Part shown: piece by piece, positions 44,205 through 47,699 of the stretch
Layout: each line of letters begins with the position of its first letter
Numbering within the stretch: the stretch's first letter is position 1
NCBI GenBank assembly: GCA_964526475.1
Contig: CAZGKF010000021.1
Span: forward strand, 1 to 47,699
From: CAYVTV01 sp964526475
GTDB taxonomy: Bacteria > Bacteroidota > Bacteroidia > Bacteroidales > GCA-2748055
Length of the DNA stretch: 47,699 bases
Direction of reading: 5' to 3'
Made by a program: the position numbers and the translations under genes
Notes under the pieces: generated by a model
Told to the model about the DNA's origin: nothing
Database searches by the model: none
The model's input: the letters and a program-made list of their open reading frames with translations, nothing else

Positions 44205-44235
44205 TATTGAAAATTAATTAAAAAAAAAGTAAAAA

Positions 44236-44550
44236 ATGATAGTTGCCATACCTGCATCAAGTAATAAAACAGATGCATTAATAGATGAACGTTTCGCGCG
44301 TTGCGCATTCTTTTGCCTGTATAATACAGATACAAAACAAGTTGATTTTAAAGAGAATAACAAAAGGGATGCTTCAGGAGGGGTTGGGCCTCAAGTAGTT
44401 GAGTTTTTGGCCATTAATGGGGTTAATGAAGTGTTATCGGTGGAAATAGGCCCAAAAGCACAGGAGGCGCTTGATAAATTAAATATATGCACACAACTTG
44501 TACATGCAGGACAATCTGTTCAACAATTAATAAATACTTTTAACCATTAA
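44236..44550 (+). CDS. NifX/NifB-type cofactor-binding protein, copy 1
   Basis: A 104-residue protein of the dinitrogenase iron-molybdenum cofactor-binding family (RNase H-like fold). Typical parts are MIVAIPASSN, DERFARCAFFCLYNTDT (18-34), and ASGGVGPQVVEFLAINGVNE. C23 and C27 are present, but the CxHFGHC-type set of copy 2 is not. Relatives include the orange protein that carries a Mo-Cu-sulfide cluster in Desulfovibrio. It starts the likely operon with DUF5320 (11-bp gap) downstream of two operator palindromes. Metal content cannot be inferred. Confidence 0.87.
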   Translation: MIVAIPASSNKTDALIDERFARCAFFCLYNTDTKQVDFKENNKRDASGGVGPQVVEFLAINGVNEVLSVEIGPKAQEALDKLNICTQLVHAGQSVQQLINTFNH

Positions 44551-44561
44551 AATTTAACATT

Positions 44562-44927
44562 ATGCCATATGGAGATCGTACCGGACCAATGGGACAAGGT
44601 TCCATGACCGGAAGAGCATTAGGATTTTGTACGGGGTATGATTCCCCTGGTTACACCAAAGGATTTGGAAGAGGAATGGGCAGAGGTTTTGGTTTTGGAA
44701 GAGGCTGGGGTAGAGGCCTCGGTTTTCGCGGAGGATTAGGTTTTGGCAGAGGCCGTAATCCTGAATTACCATATAATGCTGGTTATTATCCAGGATCATG
44801 GACAGAATCTATGAGTAAGGAAGATGAGATCAAAATGCTTAAATCCGAAGCTCAGAACCTCAAACGTTCACAAAATGACATTGAAAAGAGATTGAAGGAG
44901 TTGGAGGATCAAGGTAGTGACAAGTGA
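44562..44927 (+). CDS. DUF5320-like glycine-rich protein
   Basis: A 121-residue protein. MPYGDRTGPMGQGSMTGRAL is the typical DUF5320 start. Residues 29-66 are a Gly/Arg/Phe tract (GRGMGRGFGFGRGWGRGLGF) of low complexity. The C-terminal 40 residues (KEDEIKMLKSEAQNLKRSQN onward) are a coiled coil. Such genes accompany NifX-type and MinD-type Fe-S ATPase genes in anaerobes; their function is unknown. A second, shorter relative (47396-47575) closes the cluster. Confidence 0.82.
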   Translation: MPYGDRTGPMGQGSMTGRALGFCTGYDSPGYTKGFGRGMGRGFGFGRGWGRGLGFRGGLGFGRGRNPELPYNAGYYPGSWTESMSKEDEIKMLKSEAQNLKRSQNDIEKRLKELEDQGSDK

Positions 44928-45128
44928 TAAGTCAGATAGCTGTTGGTAAAATTACTCATTTTCCCCATATTTGTATTGCCGGAGCTTTTGGTGTGCGCTT
45001 ACCGCGTGTTGCCATTTTCCGCAAGGGTTAAAGTTACGCGAAAACAATGCTTCAGGCAGCTGAAAGCAGGTACAAGTTTTAGCCTAAGTAGAGTTGTCAT
45101 TATATATTATTAAATTTTATGTTAAATT

Positions 45129-45467
45129 ATGAAACAAATCATTGCTATTCCAACAAGTAACAATTCCCTGTGCCAACATTTCGGACATTGTGAAAAATTT
45201 GCCATATTTCAGATTGAAGATGGCAAAATTACCGAAGAGGCATACCTGTCCCCTCCCCCTCATGAACCCGGTGTTCTGCCTGCCTGGCTTGCATCACAAG
45301 GCGTTAAGTATGTTATTGCCGGAGGTATGGGAAATCGGGCAATTTCTCTCTTTAATCAGCACAATATTCAAGTTTATACCGGGGCTGAAGAAAAACCTGT
45401 GAGAGATCTGGTAGAAGATTTTTTTCAAAATAAACTTAAAACGGGAGTGAATGCCTGTGATCACTAA
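45129..45467 (+). CDS. NifX/NifB-type cofactor-binding protein, copy 2
   Basis: A 112-residue member of the same family as 44236-44550 but divergent in sequence. It has the potential metal set C15, H17, H20, C21 in LCQHFGHCEKF, and GVLPAWLASQGVKYVIAGGM typical of the family core. Its stop codon is directly followed by the ATG of the first MinD-type ATPase (TAAATG), so the two are surely co-transcribed. A 201-bp gap without recognised gene separates it from the DUF5320-like gene. Confidence 0.9.
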   Translation: MKQIIAIPTSNNSLCQHFGHCEKFAIFQIEDGKITEEAYLSPPPHEPGVLPAWLASQGVKYVIAGGMGNRAISLFNQHNIQVYTGAEEKPVRDLVEDFFQNKLKTGVNACDH

Positions 45468-46328
45468 ATGAAAATTGCTGTTACCAGCGGTAAAGGAGGT
45501 ACAGGAAAAACTACTGTCAGCACCGGGCTTTTTCATGTATTGTCAAAGCATTTGAAATATAATGTTCGACTTCTGGATTGTGATGCAGAAGAACCTGATT
45601 GTCAGATTTTTTTAAAAGCTCCTGAAACAAAAGTCTATCCTGTAAATATATCCATCCCCCACATTGATCGTGATAAATGTACTTTTTGCGGTGAATGTAA
45701 AAATATCTGTGCCTTTAATGCCATAATCATGATTCCATCTTCCAAATTTATAGAAGTAGTGGAAGATATGTGTCATGGATGCGGTGCGTGTTCCTATGTT
45801 TGCAACGATGGTGCTATTGTTGAAAAAAATATGGAAATAGGATCTGTCAGCTATCATGATTATTATACAAAAAATGATTTTGTTGAAGGCAGGATGCATG
45901 TGGGGCGTGCTTTGCAAACAAGGGTGATAAGGGAAACAATAAACCATACCGGACAAAATAATGTAATCCTGTTTGATTCACCTCCGGGAACATCTTGTCC
46001 GGTAGTTACTGTAGTTTCACAGGCCGACTTTGTGATTATGGTTACTGAACCAACTCCCTTTGGATTACATGATCTGAAACTTATGACTGAAACAGTAAAG
46101 CAAATAGGGAAAAACCATGGGATCGTCATCAACAAAGCAGGCCTGGATTTTCCTCCCTTGTATGATTATATTTTACAGGAAAGAATATGTTTATTAGGGG
46201 AAATACCTTTTAAAAAAGAATATGCCAAAGCATATTCTGAAGGGAAAGTATTAACGGAGATCGACAATGCCTTGAGTAATACATTTGTGGGTATCATAAA
46301 TAAAATATTAAATGGAGAAACCATTTGA
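45468..46328 (+). CDS. MinD/Mrp-type ATPase with two 4Fe-4S motifs, copy 1
   Basis: A 286-residue P-loop ATPase. The deviant Walker A SGKGGTGKTT (7-16) is of the MinD/ParA/Nbp35 class. A ferredoxin domain is inserted at about 60-120 with C71, C74, C77, C81 and C102, C105, C108, C112, enough for two 4Fe-4S clusters. LFDSPPGTSCPVV is the Walker B/switch region. In the Desulfovibrio orp locus, paired ATPases of this type act with the orange protein. It overlaps copy 2 by 17 bp. Confidence 0.93.
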   Translation: MKIAVTSGKGGTGKTTVSTGLFHVLSKHLKYNVRLLDCDAEEPDCQIFLKAPETKVYPVNISIPHIDRDKCTFCGECKNICAFNAIIMIPSSKFIEVVEDMCHGCGACSYVCNDGAIVEKNMEIGSVSYHDYYTKNDFVEGRMHVGRALQTRVIRETINHTGQNNVILFDSPPGTSCPVVTVVSQADFVIMVTEPTPFGLHDLKLMTETVKQIGKNHGIVINKAGLDFPPLYDYILQERICLLGEIPFKKEYAKAYSEGKVLTEIDNALSNTFVGIINKILNGETI

Positions 46329-47208
46329 AATAGTGATATTAAGCGGGAAAGGGGGAACCGGTAAAACAAGTATTACTGCAGCCTTTGCCTCAATTGCTGA
46401 AAATGCAGTTTTTACCGATTGCGATGTAGATGCCGCCGACCTTCATCTGATCCTGTCACCGGAAATATATCACACTGAAAAATTTTCCAGTGGAGCCAAA
46501 GCGGAAATTAATCAGGAAATTTGCACCGGTTGTTGTATTTGTTATGATTTGTGTCGATTTAATGCTGTCCGGTTTTATAAAGAGAATTTTAAAATTGATG
46601 AATATGCATGCGAAGGCTGTGGTTTATGCGTGGAAGCATGCCCTGCTAATGCTATCAGTATCACTCAGTTTAAAAATAATGATATCTATTTTGCCAACTG
46701 CCGTTATGGGCCAATGATTTATGGTAAACTGGGCATAGCCGAAGAAAATTCAGGTAAATTAGTGGCGAAAATCCGGCAATACACAAAAGACAAAGCAATA
46801 GAGAATAATGCTGTATGTATTATTACTGACGGTCCGCCTGGCATAGGGTGTCCGGTTATTTCTTCAGTTACCGGAGCTGATCTGGTAATTGCCGTAACTG
46901 AACCTACATTATCGGGCTGGCATGATCTGCAACGACTAATTGAAATGATTGGACGATTTCGAACACCGGTTAATGTTATCATAAACAAATATGATCTGAA
47001 CAAGAACATGACCCGTGCTATCGAAAATAAACTGACAAATCTTGGAATTACTGTTCTGGGCAGGTTACCCTATGATGACACAGTAGTACATGCCCTGCTG
47101 GAAGGCAAAACAATTAACGAGTTTCAACCTTACGGATTTATTGCAAAGGAATTAAATACAATTTGGAAAATAGTAAATAATTATATATATGAATCTAAAA
47201 GTATTTGA
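46312..47208 (+). CDS. MinD/Mrp-type ATPase with two 4Fe-4S motifs, copy 2
   Basis: A 298-residue paralogue of the preceding ATPase. Walker A is SGKGGTGKTS (11-20). The cysteines occupy nearly the same positions (C71, C74, C77, C81; C100, C103, C106, C110), plus an extra C75. ITDGPPGIGCPVI is the Walker B/switch region. The 17-bp overlap with copy 1 indicates coupled translation, and a heterodimer is plausible. It is followed by an incomplete hairpin-repeat copy and the small glycine-rich gene. Confidence 0.93.
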   Translation: MEKPFEIVILSGKGGTGKTSITAAFASIAENAVFTDCDVDAADLHLILSPEIYHTEKFSSGAKAEINQEICTGCCICYDLCRFNAVRFYKENFKIDEYACEGCGLCVEACPANAISITQFKNNDIYFANCRYGPMIYGKLGIAEENSGKLVAKIRQYTKDKAIENNAVCIITDGPPGIGCPVISSVTGADLVIAVTEPTLSGWHDLQRLIEMIGRFRTPVNVIINKYDLNKNMTRAIENKLTNLGITVLGRLPYDDTVVHALLEGKTINEFQPYGFIAKELNTIWKIVNNYIYESKSI

Positions 47209-47310
47209 ATAGAAATATGATTGCTTTTGGCCCTATATCCATTTACAGGGAATTTTATTTATTGACAAAATTAATCCTTTAAGAAAGAAACTATTAAAGC
47301 CCAGATTACG

Positions 47311-47351
47311 TGAAACCCTCATGCACTAATGCACACAACAAGGATATGAAA
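47311..47351 (+). repeat. Hairpin repeat, incomplete copy 3
   Basis: TGAAACCCTCATGCACT (47311-47327), CACAACAAG (47334-47342) and ATGAAA (47346-47351) match copy 1 near 34278 at identical offsets (0, 23 and 35). The right arm is missing, so no hairpin forms. Confidence 0.75.
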
Positions 47352-47395
47352 CAAAATGTTTATCATTAATTTTTAAATCTTTTAAATAATAAATT

Positions 47396-47575
47396 ATGCC
47401 AAAAATGAATGGAACAGGCCCGGAAGGTCAAGGATCAGGAACCGGCAGAGGACTTGGTAAATGTAAAAAAGTACCTGAAGAAGAATTAATCCAAAAACTT
47501 GGAAAAGGGATGGGTAAGCGGCGGAATTCAGGTGGTGGCAGGGGAAAAGGAAATCGGTTAAAATCTAATTCTTAA
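47396..47575 (+). CDS. Small glycine-rich protein related to DUF5320
   Basis: A 59-residue basic protein. NGTGPEGQGSGTGRGLGKCK parallels the N-terminus of the DUF5320-like protein at 44562 (RTGPMGQGSMTGRALGFC), and EEELIQKLGKGMGKRRNSGG follows. It lacks the long aromatic Gly tract and the coiled coil. It follows the second ATPase by 187 bp on the same strand and is likely part of the same cluster. The tail NRLKSNS ends at TAA. Confidence 0.72.
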   Translation: MPKMNGTGPEGQGSGTGRGLGKCKKVPEEELIQKLGKGMGKRRNSGGGRGKGNRLKSNS

Positions 47576-47600
47576 CAGATTTCTCTACATGATAAATTAA

Positions 47601-47634
47601 TAAAGTTTCGCAGATGCTCAACTTGTTAAAAAAT
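47601..47634 (+). repeat. 34-bp dispersed repeat, copy at window end
   Basis: Identical over 34 bases to 27403-27436 and again placed shortly after a stop codon (26 bp). The remaining 65 bp to the window end hold no gene and finish in a C-rich tract. Confidence 0.85.
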
Positions 47635-47699
47635 AAAAAAGAATCTTTAAAGCAATATTTTTGTTCTTACCTGACCCACCCCCCAACCCCCCTCCCTTT

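Noticed and set aside
44060..44335. 91-codon minus-strand frame over the NifX start
   Set aside because: It overlaps operator, promoter and the NifX coding region, with a Phe/Leu-rich composition from AT-rich DNA.
44924..45016. Small frame starting at GTG after the DUF5320-like gene
   Set aside because: About 30 codons, no clear ribosome-binding site, no recognisable sequence.

Overview
The window looks like a chromosomal segment of an AT-rich member of the Bacteroidota, probably a fermentative, largely anaerobic one. Support: a type III glutamine synthetase, a type IX secretion sorting-domain protein, a CarboxypepD_reg/outer-membrane barrel protein, a LytS/LytTR pair, a DUF3109 protein, and several promoters with the Bacteroidota pattern (TTTG or TTG near -33, TAnnTTTG near -7). 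No phage, integrase, CRISPR array, intact transposase or rRNA was found. One tRNA (Asp, GTC) is present.

Layout. 0.1-6.2 kb: glutamine synthetase III with its terminator, a Cys-cluster DUF3109 protein, a TPR protein, a small ORF, a run of short hairpins, and D-Ala-D-Ala ligase. 6.2-9.8 kb: a three-gene biotin-dependent acyl-CoA (probably propionyl-CoA) carboxylase operon. 10.2-10.5 kb: a short SSB. 10.8-16.6 kb: a complete mrpABCDEFG cation/proton antiporter operon with coupled starts. 16.6-17.1 kb: a decayed stretch with a gluconolactonase-family remnant, a 7-bp tandem repeat and further repeat-like DNA. 17.2-22.9 kb: a secreted protein, a LytS-type kinase, a LytTR regulator and a large barrel protein with a glycine-rich insertion. 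22.9-25.2 kb: a truncated SDR pseudogene next to a strong hairpin repeat, then an ECF sigma / membrane protein / Spy-like / EF-hand peptide operon. 25.5-28.3 kb: a sorting-domain protein, a Tat-exported aldo/keto reductase and a pirin. 28.3-35.4 kb: a uronate-type glycan locus (lipoprotein TIM-barrel hydrolase-like protein, GH105, ExuT-like MFS, RraA-like protein) with a divergent AraC regulator. 35.5-40.9 kb: DUF2784, S41 peptidase, dicarboxylate symporter, tRNA-Asp, thioesterase and an NADH oxidase-like flavoprotein.

The most interesting region is 41.0-47.6 kb: a VOC protein, a DUF89/ARMT1-like protein, a DUF134 protein, a DUF4405 membrane protein, two NifX/NifB-type cofactor-binding proteins, two glycine-rich DUF5320-like proteins and two MinD-type ATPases that each carry two 4Fe-4S motifs. 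The gene types recall the 'orange protein' (ORP) locus of sulfate reducers. Three copies of the palindrome rTGAACnnnnGTTCAT lie in its intergenic regions, each next to a -7-like element, which suggests one shared regulator.

Dispersed non-coding structure is also notable. A ~60-nt hairpin is tandemly duplicated ahead of the AraC gene with base changes that keep pairing; partial copies lie at 39.39 and 47.31 kb. A 34-bp sequence is repeated exactly at 27.40 and 47.60 kb, with shorter relatives at 4.89 and 30.89 kb. All family assignments are from reading the sequence; no database search was run.
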